Shown here in pieces: positions 40,895 through 49,854 of a stretch of DNA of 64,000 nt. Below the pieces are notes generated by a model, which was not told where the DNA came from, did not search any database, and was given only the letters and a program-made list of their open reading frames with translations. Made by a program: the position numbers and the translations under genes. The DNA is taken from the NCBI GenBank assembly GCA_029975555.1, contig JARKOY010000024.1, positions 106,943 to 170,942 of the forward strand. The letters run 5' to 3'. Every line of letters starts with the position of its first letter. Positions within the stretch are counted from its first letter, which is position 1. Origin of the DNA: Spirochaetia bacterium (GTDB lineage Bacteria > Spirochaetota > Spirochaetia > Treponematales > Rectinemataceae).

Positions 40895-43138
40895 CTAACG
40901 CTCCCCATCTGGCATGGTTCGAACCACGAGGTTTGAGATAAAAACGGAGAAATCCTTATCCTCTGCGAGGGTGTGCAGATCCACCGGCATGCGATACGTC
41001 CAATTTGTGGCGAGCGTGGTGCCGGGCACATTGATCCTCTCATCGCGCGGATCGGGCTCTCTCCATTCCGGATGACAGGCGAGGAGGTCCTGCACGGGAT
41101 ACACCACTGCGATCGAGGAAGAGAGCGCCATCGCGCGGACGATCGTCGCTGCGGCGGCACTGTCGAGCGCCTTGGGCGCCTCTGCGGGGATCGACGAATT
41201 CTCCGCAGTTGAAGGCTCCACCGCGCCATGCGGCGCCCCAGTGTGCGGAGGCTGGTCATCTCCTCCTCTTCCACGCCCGCAGCCTTCGAGCAGCGAGCGC
41301 AGCAGCGCATCGTGCTCCGCCATCTTCGTAAACATGGCCCAGAGCTGGTGCCGGTCTGCCTCCTCCTCCCACCACTGGCGCATGTTCGTCGAGTCGTGGA
41401 CAGAGGTGCACGCGACCGACAGAGGCTCGTACGTGCCGAGCGGGACGTAAGGCTGGCCAGGTTCATCCCATCGACGCTCCCAGCGGAGCACCCGAAGCCC
41501 AGGTATGTTCAGCTCCCGCAAAACCTTGGGAACACAGGGCGGCACGGCGCCGAGATCCTCCGCAAATGGCTGCATGTCAGTGGCTGACGCGAGCATCGAC
41601 AATAGATTGCGCCCCCTTCTTTCCCATACGTCGAGGGATGCCGTCGCCAGCTCGGCAGCCTTTGCCTCCAGCACAGCCTGCTCCTGCGGGCCGAGGCTCT
41701 TCCAGCTCGTCGTGTCGCGATAACTCCACTGAAAGACATACTGGTCAGGCTCGACCTCATAGAGGGCCCTATCGATCCACCAGTCGCCCATGCTGTGCGC
41801 ATAGTCGGCCAAGCAGCGATCCGCCTCCGGGAAGTTCTGGCGCAGTGCCGAGAAGAGCCCAGAGATGTCTGAGGTGCCCCGGATTTCAGGACTGAACAGG
41901 AAGAGCGGCTCGTCCTTAATGCGCACAAAGCAGGCCCTGCGCAAGTCCTCTAGGCCTTGTGCGAAGGCCCCCTTTCGATCGAATCCCTCAGTCGTCCCAG
42001 ACTCCACCCCAGCGGCGAATGCATCGAGACATTGCTTCTCGGCCGACAGGATCTTCCATTCGGGGACATGCGGCTTCGAAAGCCACCTGATGCGTTCGTC
42101 CGAAAAGCCGAGGGCGCTCAACTCGGCACGGCTCATACGCGCCGAAGGCTCAAAAGCGCCCAGGTACGCTTCGCTCTCGAATTCCTCGATGGCCCAGATA
42201 CGGAAAAACCCGAGGACATGATCGATGCGGTACGCTGTATAGAAGGTGCCCGCATAGCTGAGGCGCTGGCGCCAGAATGCATAATCTTGGGCACGGAGAG
42301 CCTCCCAGTCATAAAGGGGGAATCCCCAGTTCTGGCCTCGAGGAGAATACATGTCGGGCGGCGCGCCCGCCTGCCTGTCGAGGATGAAAATATCGCGATG
42401 GAACCAGACATCTGCGGAATCCTTGGCGAGCAGTATGGGGATGTCGCCCATGATGTCGATGCCCATGGCCCTCACTGCCTGCGCCGCCCGCTGCAGCTGT
42501 TCGCGCGCGAGAACCTGGAGCCAGAGGCGGAAGCGGGCTTCTTCCGCAAGCTCTGGATTATACCAAAGTGCATCGATCTGAGCGGACGTAATTTCTCGCC
42601 ACTCGGGCCAGTCCCACCAAGGGGCCCCACGAAATACAGCTTTTAGTGCTACGAAGCTTGCATATGGTTTTGCCCAGCCCTGCTCAGCCGCCAGCGCTTC
42701 GGCAAGAGGCGCGCAGATTTCGCGGCTCGCGTTCCAAACCTGCCTCAGCGCATCTAGTTTTGCCCGGAGCATGGCCTCGTAGGGAACGCGAGGCTCGCCT
42801 CCGAATTTCCGATTGATCGCATTGTCGACGCGAATCAAAGCATTCACCGTACTCTCTCCGAGCGGCAGACCAAGGGCTGCCATGGTATCCGGTGTTTCGG
42901 AGAGCGATATATAAATGGGATTCAGCGCAAAAGCGCTCAGTGCCGCATAGGGCGAAGTGCCGTTCCCCGTGTCGTTGAGCGGCAAAAGCTGGATGAGGCA
43001 AAGGCCCCACTGTCGGGCAAGCCTAGCAAGGGGTACCAAGTCCGAAAAGACTCCGCAAGCGGCAGTCTTGTTCTTTCTGAGGGCGATAAGCGGGACTGCA
43101 AGGCCCGCAATTTTTTTATTTTCGTTGATGAACTTCAT
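40895..43138 (-). CDS. malQ: 4-alpha-glucanotransferase (amylomaltase, GH77)
   Basis: MalQ moves maltodextrin segments between glucans in glycogen and maltose metabolism. The 747-residue product shows GH77 signatures: LIQLLPLNDTGNGTSPYAAL, DIMGDIPILLAKDSADVWFH, SPRGQNWGFPLYDWEAL and YRIDHVLGFFRIW with the catalytic Asp, plus AEDLGAVPPCVPKVL. It is longer than the ~500-residue minimal enzyme: an inserted region and a C-terminal part containing a low-complexity stretch (about residues 650-690) resemble the longer GH77 forms. ATG 43138 overlaps the radA stop as ATGA. Confidence 0.92.
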   Translation of the reverse strand: MKFINENKKIAGLAVPLIALRKNKTAACGVFSDLVPLARLARQWGLCLIQLLPLNDTGNGTSPYAALSAFALNPIYISLSETPDTMAALGLPLGESTVNALIRVDNAINRKFGGEPRVPYEAMLRAKLDALRQVWNASREICAPLAEALAAEQGWAKPYASFVALKAVFRGAPWWDWPEWREITSAQIDALWYNPELAEEARFRLWLQVLAREQLQRAAQAVRAMGIDIMGDIPILLAKDSADVWFHRDIFILDRQAGAPPDMYSPRGQNWGFPLYDWEALRAQDYAFWRQRLSYAGTFYTAYRIDHVLGFFRIWAIEEFESEAYLGAFEPSARMSRAELSALGFSDERIRWLSKPHVPEWKILSAEKQCLDAFAAGVESGTTEGFDRKGAFAQGLEDLRRACFVRIKDEPLFLFSPEIRGTSDISGLFSALRQNFPEADRCLADYAHSMGDWWIDRALYEVEPDQYVFQWSYRDTTSWKSLGPQEQAVLEAKAAELATASLDVWERRGRNLLSMLASATDMQPFAEDLGAVPPCVPKVLRELNIPGLRVLRWERRWDEPGQPYVPLGTYEPLSVACTSVHDSTNMRQWWEEEADRHQLWAMFTKMAEHDALLRSLLEGCGRGRGGDDQPPHTGAPHGAVEPSTAENSSIPAEAPKALDSAAAATIVRAMALSSSIAVVYPVQDLLACHPEWREPDPRDERINVPGTTLATNWTYRMPVDLHTLAEDKDFSVFISNLVVRTMPDGER

Positions 43139-44538
43139 GTCCGACTCTCCTGGCTCCACAGAATGCGCAGCGATTCTCTGAGAGAAGAGACGCCCAGCCA
43201 TGGCGATACAGCGCGGGCGGTCCCGGTTCCGGCTCCAGGCTTGCCGGCGCGCGCATGCGACGCCTCCTCGCCGGGCAGGGCGGCCTTCGGCCCCACAATC
43301 CGCACAAAACCAAGCTGTATTGCAGCCTTCGCGCGCCGCTCCATCGAAAGCACGGGCCTGACTTCCCCGGCAAGCGAGAGCTCGCCCGCAATCGCCGAAC
43401 CCTCGGGCAGTGCCTGGCCCGACCTCGCGGAATAGAGGGCGTAGGCAAGGGGCAGATCGACCGCAGGCTCGGTGAGCCTAAGGCCCCCCGCCACATTCAC
43501 ATAGATCTCCTGGCTCGAAAAATCGAGCTTCGTCTGCTTTTCGAGCACCGCCGCGATCCGCGACACGCGCAGCGGATCGATCCGATCCGAGTACACCCGC
43601 ATGATGCCCGATTTTGAGGGAATCGTGAGCGCTTGCACCTCGGCGAGCAGAATCCGCGAACCTTCGTGGACGATGGCCACCGCAATGCCCGCAGGCAGCT
43701 GGCCCTCGCGTCGCACCATGAAGATGCCCGAAGGATCGGCAAGCTCGGCGAGCCCACCTTCGCCCATCAGAAAGAACCCAAGCTCATCCGAAGATCCAAA
43801 GCGGTTTTTACTCGTGCGCAACACCCTGAGCGCGTTCTCCGCCTGCTCGAAGCTGATCACCGCATCTACGAGGTGCTCAGCCGCCTTCGGCCCGGCGATC
43901 AGCCCATCCTTGGTCACGTGCGCGACCAGCACCACGATCGAGTCGTGGCTCTTCGCCCACTCGACAAATTCCTGCGTGCAGAACTTTATCTGATTCGGCG
44001 TCCCCGGCACCGCACCGGCTTCCGGCGAGTGTACGGTCTGGATCGAGTCGACTACGGTGAGCAGTGGATGCACCGAGTCCATCACCGAGAGGCATGCGTG
44101 CGCGTCGTTGCTGCAGAACACCTCGACCTGCTTCGAGAGCGCTCCGATCCGCTCTGCGCGGAGCCTGATCTGCGCAGCCGACTCCTCGCCAGAGATATAG
44201 AGGGCCTTACCCTTCGCGCCAAGCCTGGCGCATGCCTGCAATAGCAGCGTGCTCTTGCCGATGCCCGGCTCGCCGCCGATGAGGATCGCAGAGCCGCGCA
44301 TAAAACCACCGCCGAGCACACGATCCAGCTCGGAGAGCCCCGAGGACACCCTCGCCCCAAGCGCCGGGTCCACCGACTCCAGGGGAACCGAAAAGGCGCT
44401 GCTGTCCTTCTCGAAGCGCCCGATCGTTTTTGCCTCGACGAGAGTATTCCACTGCCCGCACTCCGGACAGCGCCCCAGCCACTTCGGCTCCTCATGGCCG
44501 CACGCGGAACAACGGTATATGAGCGAAGGCTTCTTCAT
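43135..44538 (-). CDS. radA: DNA repair protein RadA/Sms
   Basis: RadA is a RecA-like helicase that moves Holliday junction branches and aids recombinational repair. The 467-residue product has the N-terminal zinc finger (Cys10, Cys13, Cys24, Cys27), Walker A GGEPGIGKST (residues 88-97, Lys95), the RadA-specific KNRFGSSDELGFF motif and the C-terminal Lon-like domain with IYVNVAGGLRLTEPAVDLPL. Length is normal. It is transcribed into malQ. Confidence 0.97.
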   Translation of the reverse strand: MKKPSLIYRCSACGHEEPKWLGRCPECGQWNTLVEAKTIGRFEKDSSAFSVPLESVDPALGARVSSGLSELDRVLGGGFMRGSAILIGGEPGIGKSTLLLQACARLGAKGKALYISGEESAAQIRLRAERIGALSKQVEVFCSNDAHACLSVMDSVHPLLTVVDSIQTVHSPEAGAVPGTPNQIKFCTQEFVEWAKSHDSIVVLVAHVTKDGLIAGPKAAEHLVDAVISFEQAENALRVLRTSKNRFGSSDELGFFLMGEGGLAELADPSGIFMVRREGQLPAGIAVAIVHEGSRILLAEVQALTIPSKSGIMRVYSDRIDPLRVSRIAAVLEKQTKLDFSSQEIYVNVAGGLRLTEPAVDLPLAYALYSARSGQALPEGSAIAGELSLAGEVRPVLSMERRAKAAIQLGFVRIVGPKAALPGEEASHARAGKPGAGTGTARAVSPWLGVSSLRESLRILWSQESRT

Positions 44539-44618
44539 GGTGCCTTTATGGTATATGAGTGGACGAGCAGGTTCAATAGAGCTTGTATCGGAGGCCTCTC
44601 CGCCGTTACCATACAGAT

Positions 44619-45875
44619 ATGACTGTCGTCACACTCAAGCCCAAGGAAGACATACGCATCCGTCGCGGTCATCCGTGGATTTACGACAACGAGATCGCGC
44701 GGGTCGAGGGCGAGCCGGAGCCCGGCGACGAGGTTGAGGTCCGAGATGCACGGGGACTAGTTGTCGGCTATGCGTTCTTCAACCCGAACTCGAAGATCAG
44801 GGCGCGCGTGTACTCGCGGACCGCAAAGCACGCCGATGAAGAATTCTTCGTGCGCGCGTTCGAGGCCGCCCACGCCTGGCGCCGGCTCTGCTTCGGCGAA
44901 AAGCCGATGAGCTTGCGGTTCGTCTATGGCGAAGCCGATTCGGTGCCGGGTCTCATCGTCGACGGATTCGTGGGAGAGCCCTTGCATGAAGATGACAATG
45001 AGGGCGACAAGCCGCCTATCGCACAGCAGGCCGCCCAGTCAGACTCCAAAGGGCTCTGGCTCTCGGTCCAGTTCCTGAGCCTTGGCGTCGAAGTCCGCAA
45101 AGCCACAATCGTCGGGGTGCTCCAGAAGCTCTTTAACCCAAAGGGCATCGTCGAACGATCGGACGCGCCGGTGCGGGCGCTCGAAGGCTTACCTGAGTCG
45201 ACAGGGCTGCTCTGGGGCTCTGTGCCTACACGCGTCCTCATGGAGGAAAACGGCGCCCTCTTCGAAATCGACATCGCCAGCGGCCAGAAAACCGGCTGGT
45301 TTTTGGACCAGCGGGCGAATCGCCGCGCCGCCGCGCGCTACGCCGCAGGCCGTCGCGTCCTCGACATGTTCTGCAACCAGGGCGGCTTCTCCATCCTCGC
45401 CGCAAAAGCCGGCGCGGCTTCGGTCCTCTCAGTAGACAGCTCCACCGAAGCGCTCGAACTTCTCAGGCGCAATGCCGTCCACAACGGCGTCGTCGACACG
45501 ATCACCACAGTCGAAGCCAACGCCTTCGACTATCTCCGCGACCTCGAAAAGATGGGTCAGCGCTTCGGGCTCATCATCCTCGACCCGCCGGCCTTCGCCA
45601 AAAATCGCGCGTCACTGGAGGGCGCACGGCGGGGCTACAAGGAACTCAACCTGCGCGCGATGCGCCTTTTGGAGCGAGGCGGCGTGCTCGTCACATGCTC
45701 CTGCTCGCACTGGGTCTCCCCGCAGATATTCGACGCGGTGCTCGCAGACGCCGCCTTCGACTCCAACCGCCGCCTGCGCCTGCTCGAGGAGCGGACACAG
45801 GACCTAGACCACCCCATCGTGGTCGGCTACGACGAATCGCGCTACCTCAAGTGTAGGATTGTCCAGGTTTTGTAG
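44619..45875 (+). CDS. rlmI: 23S rRNA m5C methyltransferase, RlmI family
   Basis: The 418-residue product has an N-terminal PUA domain (RIRRGHPWIYDNEIARVEGE, about residues 11-30), the RlmI beta-hairpin region, and a SAM-dependent methyltransferase domain with DMFCNQGGFSILAAKAGA, LIILDPPAFAKNR (motif IV) and TCSCSHW with the likely catalytic cysteine. RlmI makes m5C1962 in E. coli 23S rRNA. ATG 44619 lacks a Shine-Dalgarno, and a weak -10 (TACCAT, 44607-44612) lies 7 nt before it, so translation may be leaderless. Confidence 0.92.
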   Translation: MTVVTLKPKEDIRIRRGHPWIYDNEIARVEGEPEPGDEVEVRDARGLVVGYAFFNPNSKIRARVYSRTAKHADEEFFVRAFEAAHAWRRLCFGEKPMSLRFVYGEADSVPGLIVDGFVGEPLHEDDNEGDKPPIAQQAAQSDSKGLWLSVQFLSLGVEVRKATIVGVLQKLFNPKGIVERSDAPVRALEGLPESTGLLWGSVPTRVLMEENGALFEIDIASGQKTGWFLDQRANRRAAARYAAGRRVLDMFCNQGGFSILAAKAGAASVLSVDSSTEALELLRRNAVHNGVVDTITTVEANAFDYLRDLEKMGQRFGLIILDPPAFAKNRASLEGARRGYKELNLRAMRLLERGGVLVTCSCSHWVSPQIFDAVLADAAFDSNRRLRLLEERTQDLDHPIVVGYDESRYLKCRIVQVL

Positions 45876-45929
45876 AGGCATTGGGAGGCATTGCTATAGA
45901 GCCGTAAAATCTCTGCGCTGTGCCAATCG

Positions 45930-46220
45930 TTACAGCACCTTCACCTTCGAAATTTCATCGAGGTAGACGCCGAACAGCTTCGAGAGCTGAGCCGACTCGG
46001 TGTACCGCGTGCCTGCCTTTTCGTTGAAAAAATCGATGAAGGCCTTCATCTCCTCAGGCTTTTTGGAATACAGCGCCGAGGCGAACGCAGCCCGGTACAG
46101 CCCTTTTTCGGCGAGCTCCATGGTCGAAAGGCGGCCGAATTCCTTTTTTGCCCTGCCGTCGACGATCGCGGTGTCGCCGTCATATCCGATGCAGAATACA
46201 AAATCATCGCGAGCAATCAT
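45930..46220 (-). CDS. Small conserved-looking protein of unknown function
   Basis: The 96-residue product MIARDDFVFCIGYDGDTAIV reads as a real protein: it has a GGAG Shine-Dalgarno 6 nt before ATG 46220, normal composition, and a predicted mixed alpha/beta N-terminus followed by helices (MELAEKGLYRAAFASALYSK). There is no signal peptide or membrane span and I recognise no family. It lies between RlmI (convergent) and the rubredoxin operon (upstream, same strand), separated from the latter by a hairpin. Confidence 0.6.
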   Translation of the reverse strand: MIARDDFVFCIGYDGDTAIVDGRAKKEFGRLSTMELAEKGLYRAAFASALYSKKPEEMKAFIDFFNEKAGTRYTESAQLSKLFGVYLDEISKVKVL

Positions 46221-46318
46221 ACAAACTCCGTCGCTTTCAAGATATCAGAGAAATGCGCAGATGGTTAGAGGGAGCATGTTCGGGGCGAGGCCTCCTGGGC
46301 CTTGTCGCATCAACGAAA

Positions 46319-46362
46319 GAGGGGCCGCCAAGAAACTCTCTCACCTCTCTTGATGGCCCCTC
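46319..46362 (-). terminator. Hairpin ending the rubrerythrin-rubredoxin operon
   Basis: In minus-strand RNA GAGGGGCC pairs with GGCCCCTC (46355-46362 with 46319-46326), with an inner CAAGA/TCTTG helix. Only a weak T-rich stretch (CTTTCG) follows. It lies about 45 nt after the rubredoxin stop. Confidence 0.5.
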
Positions 46363-46406
46363 CATGCCACATTCTGTGAGTATTTATGTACGATAAGTCC
46401 GCCTTT

Positions 46407-46568
46407 TTAGTCCATCGGCGAGAACGAATCCTTGCTCGCTCCGCACATTGGGCACACCCAGTCGTCGGGCAACTGCTCGAAGGGTGTCCCCGGAGCAATT
46501 TTGCCGTCGGGATCGCCTTCGGCAGGATCATAAATGTAGCCACACACGTCACATACATATTTTTTCAT
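46407..46568 (-). CDS. Rubredoxin
   Basis: The 53-residue protein [20 protein letters not shown] carries the rubredoxin iron site: Cys6, Cys9, Cys39 and Cys42 (CDVCGY and CPMCG). It should carry single electrons to the superoxide reductase and rubrerythrin encoded just upstream. GGAG precedes the ATG at 46568. It is 24 nt after the superoxide reductase gene. Confidence 0.96.
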   Translation of the reverse strand: MKKYVCDVCGYIYDPAEGDPDGKIAPGTPFEQLPDDWVCPMCGASKDSFSPMD

Positions 46569-46592
46569 GGAGCGCTCCTTTCTGTGTTCGGC

Positions 46593-46970
46593 CTATTGTG
46601 CCTTCCACAATCCATGCAGATTGCAATACTCTCTTGCGCTTACTTGCTCCGCCTTTACGGGGAAAAAGGCCTTCGGCTCCTTGCCGGGTGACAGGAACGC
46701 ACGATAGGAAATGCCGTCGGCGATGAGCTCTATCCACTCGATGTAGTGCTTCTCTTCCATGGGGTGCGGCACCGAGCCTACTTTCACCCACCAGCCGTCC
46801 GGAGTCTTTTCGAGCACGGGAACATGCTTTTCTTTTGCTCCGTCGCTGGTGTTTTCGGTGAAGAGTTTCATGGGCTCGCCGCAGCAGACCAATTCCCCGG
46901 CCCCGTCGTGGAGCACCTCCACGATATTGCCGCACTTCATGCATTTGTAGATTTGCTTTTTCTGGGTCAT
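46593..46970 (-). CDS. Superoxide reductase (desulfoferrodoxin, two-iron type)
   Basis: The 125-residue enzyme reduces superoxide to peroxide without making oxygen. Centre I (desulforedoxin-like) uses Cys10, Cys13, Cys29 and Cys30. Centre II has the catalytic Fe ligands His49, His69, His75, Cys116 and His119 (EKHVP, PHPM, KHYIEW, CNLHGLW), with the conserved Glu47. The peroxide made can be removed by the rubrerythrin encoded upstream. The start at 46970 is used; a longer frame overlaps rubrerythrin. Confidence 0.96.
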   Translation of the reverse strand: MTQKKQIYKCMKCGNIVEVLHDGAGELVCCGEPMKLFTENTSDGAKEKHVPVLEKTPDGWWVKVGSVPHPMEEKHYIEWIELIADGISYRAFLSPGKEPKAFFPVKAEQVSAREYCNLHGLWKAQ

Positions 46971-46990
46971 GTACCACCTCCAGGTAGAAT

Positions 46991-47566
46991 TTACCAATTT
47001 TCCCCTAGGAGTTCAAAATATGCCTGTGGATGAGCGCACGCAGGGCATGCCTTAGGCGGCTCAGTCCCCTCGAAGAGGTAGCCGCAGTTGAGGCAGCGCC
47101 AGACTACTGGTTTGTCCCTCTTAAAGACGCGGCCTGCATCGATGTTCGCCATAAAGGCCTCATACCGCTTTGCGTGCTGCTTTTCAGCCACCGCGATGGC
47201 CTCAAAGACCGTCGCGATCGCATCGAACCCTTCCTCGCGCGCCACTTTCGCAAAACCGGGGTACATTTCTTTCCACTCGTAATTTTCGCCACCAGCCGCC
47301 TCAGCCAGATTTTCACGGGTCGTGCCGATGACGCCGGCAGGGAATTCCGCGGAGACCTTGGCCGTTCCTCCCTCGAGGAACTTGAAGAGGCGCTTCGCGT
47401 GCTCTTTTTCCTGGTTGGCGGTCTCTTCGAAGACGAGCTGAATTTGAATAAAGCCCTCTTCCTTTGCCTTGGACGCAAAGTAGGTGTAACGGTTGCGGGC
47501 CTGCGACTCACCTGCAAATGCAGTGAGGAGATTGACTTCGGTCTTGGTGCCTTTCACGCTTTTCAT
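46991..47566 (-). CDS. rbr: Rubrerythrin
   Basis: Rubrerythrin is a non-haem di-iron peroxidase of anaerobes. The 191-residue product has the four-helix ferritin-like domain with the Glu/His ligands in [34 protein letters not shown], and [15 protein letters not shown], and a C-terminal rubredoxin-like centre [10 protein letters not shown]...CPACAHP. It is first in the operon with superoxide reductase and rubredoxin. A promoter with an inverted repeat over its -10 lies upstream. Confidence 0.97.
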   Translation of the reverse strand: MKSVKGTKTEVNLLTAFAGESQARNRYTYFASKAKEEGFIQIQLVFEETANQEKEHAKRLFKFLEGGTAKVSAEFPAGVIGTTRENLAEAAGGENYEWKEMYPGFAKVAREEGFDAIATVFEAIAVAEKQHAKRYEAFMANIDAGRVFKRDKPVVWRCLNCGYLFEGTEPPKACPACAHPQAYFELLGENW

Positions 47567-47588
47567 CGCTGTCCTCCAGTTCGAACTC

Positions 47589-47631
47589 TATATACGTGTT
47601 TAAGTATATACTAGCCGAACGACGAATGCAA
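47589..47631 (-). promoter_or_regulatory. Rubrerythrin operon promoter with operator-like inverted repeat
   Basis: The minus strand has a weak -35 TTGCAT (47626-47631), 17 bp and -10 TATACT (47603-47608). A perfect 7-bp inverted repeat TATATAC-N8-GTATATA (47589-47595 and 47604-47610) overlaps the -10 box, suggesting control by a repressor. The repeat spacing does not match a classical PerR box. Confidence 0.45.
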
Positions 47632-47740
47632 ATGCCCTTTGGTGCACATCGGGGGTCGCCTCATACCTTTTGGGCCTGCATTCCCCTCAAAAATTGAATC
47701 GCGGGGGCGCCCCTCGTGCGTCTTTCTTGCAGGAGATTCT

Positions 47741-48454
47741 ATGGCAGCGTGGCAGATATACGAAAAAGCAGCGGTACAAACTGAGCGCGAAAGCTCGTCC
47801 CTCGACATCCGCGAGCGGATGTTGAGGTTTGGCAGCGGGGCGATATCCAACCTCGACCTCGTGGTGGCAATTCTCGGCACAGGGGTTCCGGGCAAACCCG
47901 TGCGCAGGCTCGCGAAAGAAGTCCTGGATCAGATTACGGAGAGCACGCACGCCTTCGACATCGACGAACTGATGCGCATCGCCGGCATGGGCGAAGCGAA
48001 GAGCTGCGCCGTAGCCGCGGCGATCGAGCTTGGCAGGCGCATATTTTCGATACGGGGGACGCGCATCACCATGCCTAGAGATGCCTTTCCACTCCTCGTC
48101 CATTTTGCAGACACGCGGCAGGAGCACTTCATCGTAATCTCGCTCAACGGCGGGCACGAGGTGAATGCGGTTCGGGAAATCACCAAGGGCCTCATCAACA
48201 AGACCGTGGTGCATCCCAGAGAAGTCTTCGCCGACCCAATCACGGACAGGGCATGCGCCGTCATCGTCGCCCACAACCACCCCAGCGGCAACCTCGAACC
48301 TTCGGACGAAGATCTGGACATCACACAGCGCCTGCGGCACTCAGGCGAGATACTCGGCATCCCTGTGCTGGATCACCTCGTCTTTTCTGAGATCAGCTAC
48401 TTCAGCTTTGCGGAGCATGGACTCATCGCCGCTGCAGAGGAAATGATGCCCTGA
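47741..48454 (+). CDS. radC: RadC family JAMM/MPN+ domain protein
   Basis: The 237-residue product has an N-terminal helix-hairpin-helix part (LMRIAGMGEAKSCAVAAAIE) and the RadC JAMM metal site with HNHPSGNLEPSDED near residue 185. Despite the name, a role in repair is not firmly shown for the family. AGGAG lies 6 nt before ATG 47741. It is divergent from rubrerythrin and convergent with the PLP enzyme. Confidence 0.95.
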   Translation: MAAWQIYEKAAVQTERESSSLDIRERMLRFGSGAISNLDLVVAILGTGVPGKPVRRLAKEVLDQITESTHAFDIDELMRIAGMGEAKSCAVAAAIELGRRIFSIRGTRITMPRDAFPLLVHFADTRQEHFIVISLNGGHEVNAVREITKGLINKTVVHPREVFADPITDRACAVIVAHNHPSGNLEPSDEDLDITQRLRHSGEILGIPVLDHLVFSEISYFSFAEHGLIAAAEEMMP

Positions 48455-48455
48455 G

Positions 48456-48505
48456 GGGAGTGCACAGGGGAACCTGCGAACGCAAGCCTGGCCCTGTACA
48501 CTCCC
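48456..48505 (-). terminator. Long hairpin between convergent radC and PLP-enzyme genes
   Basis: GGGAGTG-N-ACAGGG pairs with CCCTGT-N-CACTCCC (48456-48469 with 48492-48505), 13 paired bases around one position that is a G-U pair only in the minus-strand RNA. It sits between two convergent stops. No U-tract follows on either side, so it may act with Rho or as a 3' stability element. Confidence 0.45.
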
Positions 48506-48511
48506 ATGGCA

Positions 48512-49690
48512 TCAGATGATGCCGAACTGTTTCCCGGCCTGTTCAAAAATATCGAGCGCCCGCTGCAGCTGCTCTCTGGTGTGCGTCGCCATGTAGGACG
48601 TGCGCAGGAGCGCCATACCCTCCGGCACAGCCGGGCTTATGACGGGATTCGTATAGACTCCTCTGTCGAAGAGCTCTTTCCAGAACCGGAAGCAGGTCTC
48701 ATCCTCGCCGATGATGACGGGGATTATCGGCGTCTGTGTGTTGCCGATATTGAAGCCCAGCTCGCGGAAGCCCTTCATCATGAAGTGGGCATTGTCCCAG
48801 AGCCGCTGGACATGCTCAGGCTCATGCTCCATGATGTCGAGCGCGGCGAGGGCGGCCATGGCGTTGGGCGCAGGCAAGGATGCCGAGAAGATGAAGGACC
48901 GGGCCGTATGCTTGATATAGTTGATGACGTCCTTGTCTCCTGCCACAAAGCCACCGAGCGAGGCGAAGCTCTTCGAGAAGGTGCCCATGATGAGGTCGAC
49001 CTTGTCGGTGAGGCCGAAGTGCCACGCCGTCCCGTGCCCTCCACCGAGTACACCGAGGGAGTGTGCGTCGTCGACGTAGAGCCTTGCACCGTATCGTCCG
49101 CAAATGTCGACCAATTTCGGCAGATCCACGATATCGCCACCCATGGAGAACACGCCGTCGACGACAACTAAGGTGCCCGACTCCGCCGGTATCTTCTGCA
49201 GAATCCGCTCGAGCTGATCGAGGTCGGCGTGGACGTAGCGCTTCATCTCGCCCATGCCGAGCCTGCAGCCGTCCACGATCGACGCGTGGTCTTCTTTGTC
49301 GGTGATGACCACATCGTTGCGCCCTATCAGCGACGAAATCGCGCCGAGGTTCGTCTGCATGCCGGTGGAAAACACGAGCGCCGCATCCTTGCCGACGAAT
49401 GCGGCCAGCCGCTCTTCGAGCTCATGATGGAGCTTCAGCGTCCCGTTCAAAAATCGGCTCCCCGTACAGGAAGGGCCGAACTCCTCGAGCCCCTTTCGTG
49501 CGGCCTCCCTGACTTTGGGGTGCATGGTCAGACCAAGATAGTTGTTGGAACCTATCATGATCAGTTTGCGGCCATGAAAGATGGCCTCGGTGCCCTCGAG
49601 CCCGTCAAGAGGCTGAAAATAGGGATAAATCCCTTTTTCCATGGCCTGCTTGTCCAGGTCGAACTGAAAACATTTTTGAAAAATGTCCAT
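48512..49690 (-). CDS. Alpha-oxoamine synthase, serine palmitoyltransferase/KBL-like
   Basis: This fold-type I PLP enzyme (392 residues) condenses an amino acid with an acyl-CoA. The signature GTFSKSFASLGG has the PLP lysine at about residue 240; HASIVDG and DDAHSLGVLG bind PLP. The stretch KGIYPYFQPLDGLEGTEAIF with GSNNYLGLTMHP and CTGSRFLNGTLKLHHELEE resembles bacterial serine palmitoyltransferases more than BioF or Kbl; no bio or tdh gene is nearby. The true acyl-CoA substrate is undecided. The Shine-Dalgarno GGAGG lies 6 nt before ATG 49690. Confidence 0.85.
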   Translation of the reverse strand: MDIFQKCFQFDLDKQAMEKGIYPYFQPLDGLEGTEAIFHGRKLIMIGSNNYLGLTMHPKVREAARKGLEEFGPSCTGSRFLNGTLKLHHELEERLAAFVGKDAALVFSTGMQTNLGAISSLIGRNDVVITDKEDHASIVDGCRLGMGEMKRYVHADLDQLERILQKIPAESGTLVVVDGVFSMGGDIVDLPKLVDICGRYGARLYVDDAHSLGVLGGGHGTAWHFGLTDKVDLIMGTFSKSFASLGGFVAGDKDVINYIKHTARSFIFSASLPAPNAMAALAALDIMEHEPEHVQRLWDNAHFMMKGFRELGFNIGNTQTPIIPVIIGEDETCFRFWKELFDRGVYTNPVISPAVPEGMALLRTSYMATHTREQLQRALDIFEQAGKQFGII

Positions 49691-49797
49691 GAAGGACCTC
49701 CAGAGCACGCGCAGATACTCTCTGCTGCGCAGTTCGCCGGACGGCAATACGCCGCCGGAGCGCACAGGTTGTACATCAGGCCTGTGCCGCTGAGGTC

Positions 49798-49826
49798 ATT
49801 GTAGTGGTTTGACAAAAAGGAATCAA
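49798..49826 (-). promoter_or_regulatory. Candidate promoter for the oxoamine synthase gene
   Basis: The minus strand shows -35 TTGATT (49821-49826), a 17-bp spacer and -10 TACAAT (49798-49803), about 100 nt before the start codon. The leader between them has a CACAGG/CCTGTG hairpin. Confidence 0.5.
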
Positions 49827-49854
49827 CGTGCAAATACTGTTCGCATACATCAGG

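Noticed and set aside
40909..41466. A 186-residue N-terminal extension of the Gate protein
   Set aside because: It is an out-of-frame reading of malQ, rich in Arg and Ser. GTG 40893 with GGGGAG is the better start.
47589..47610. Classical PerR or Fur box before rubrerythrin
   Set aside because: The inverted repeat has an 8-nt centre and different sequence, so it does not match the 7-1-7 PerR/Fur pattern.
48512..49690. BioF (8-amino-7-oxononanoate synthase)
   Set aside because: No other biotin gene is nearby, and the N-terminal KGIYPYF stretch fits serine palmitoyltransferase-like enzymes better.
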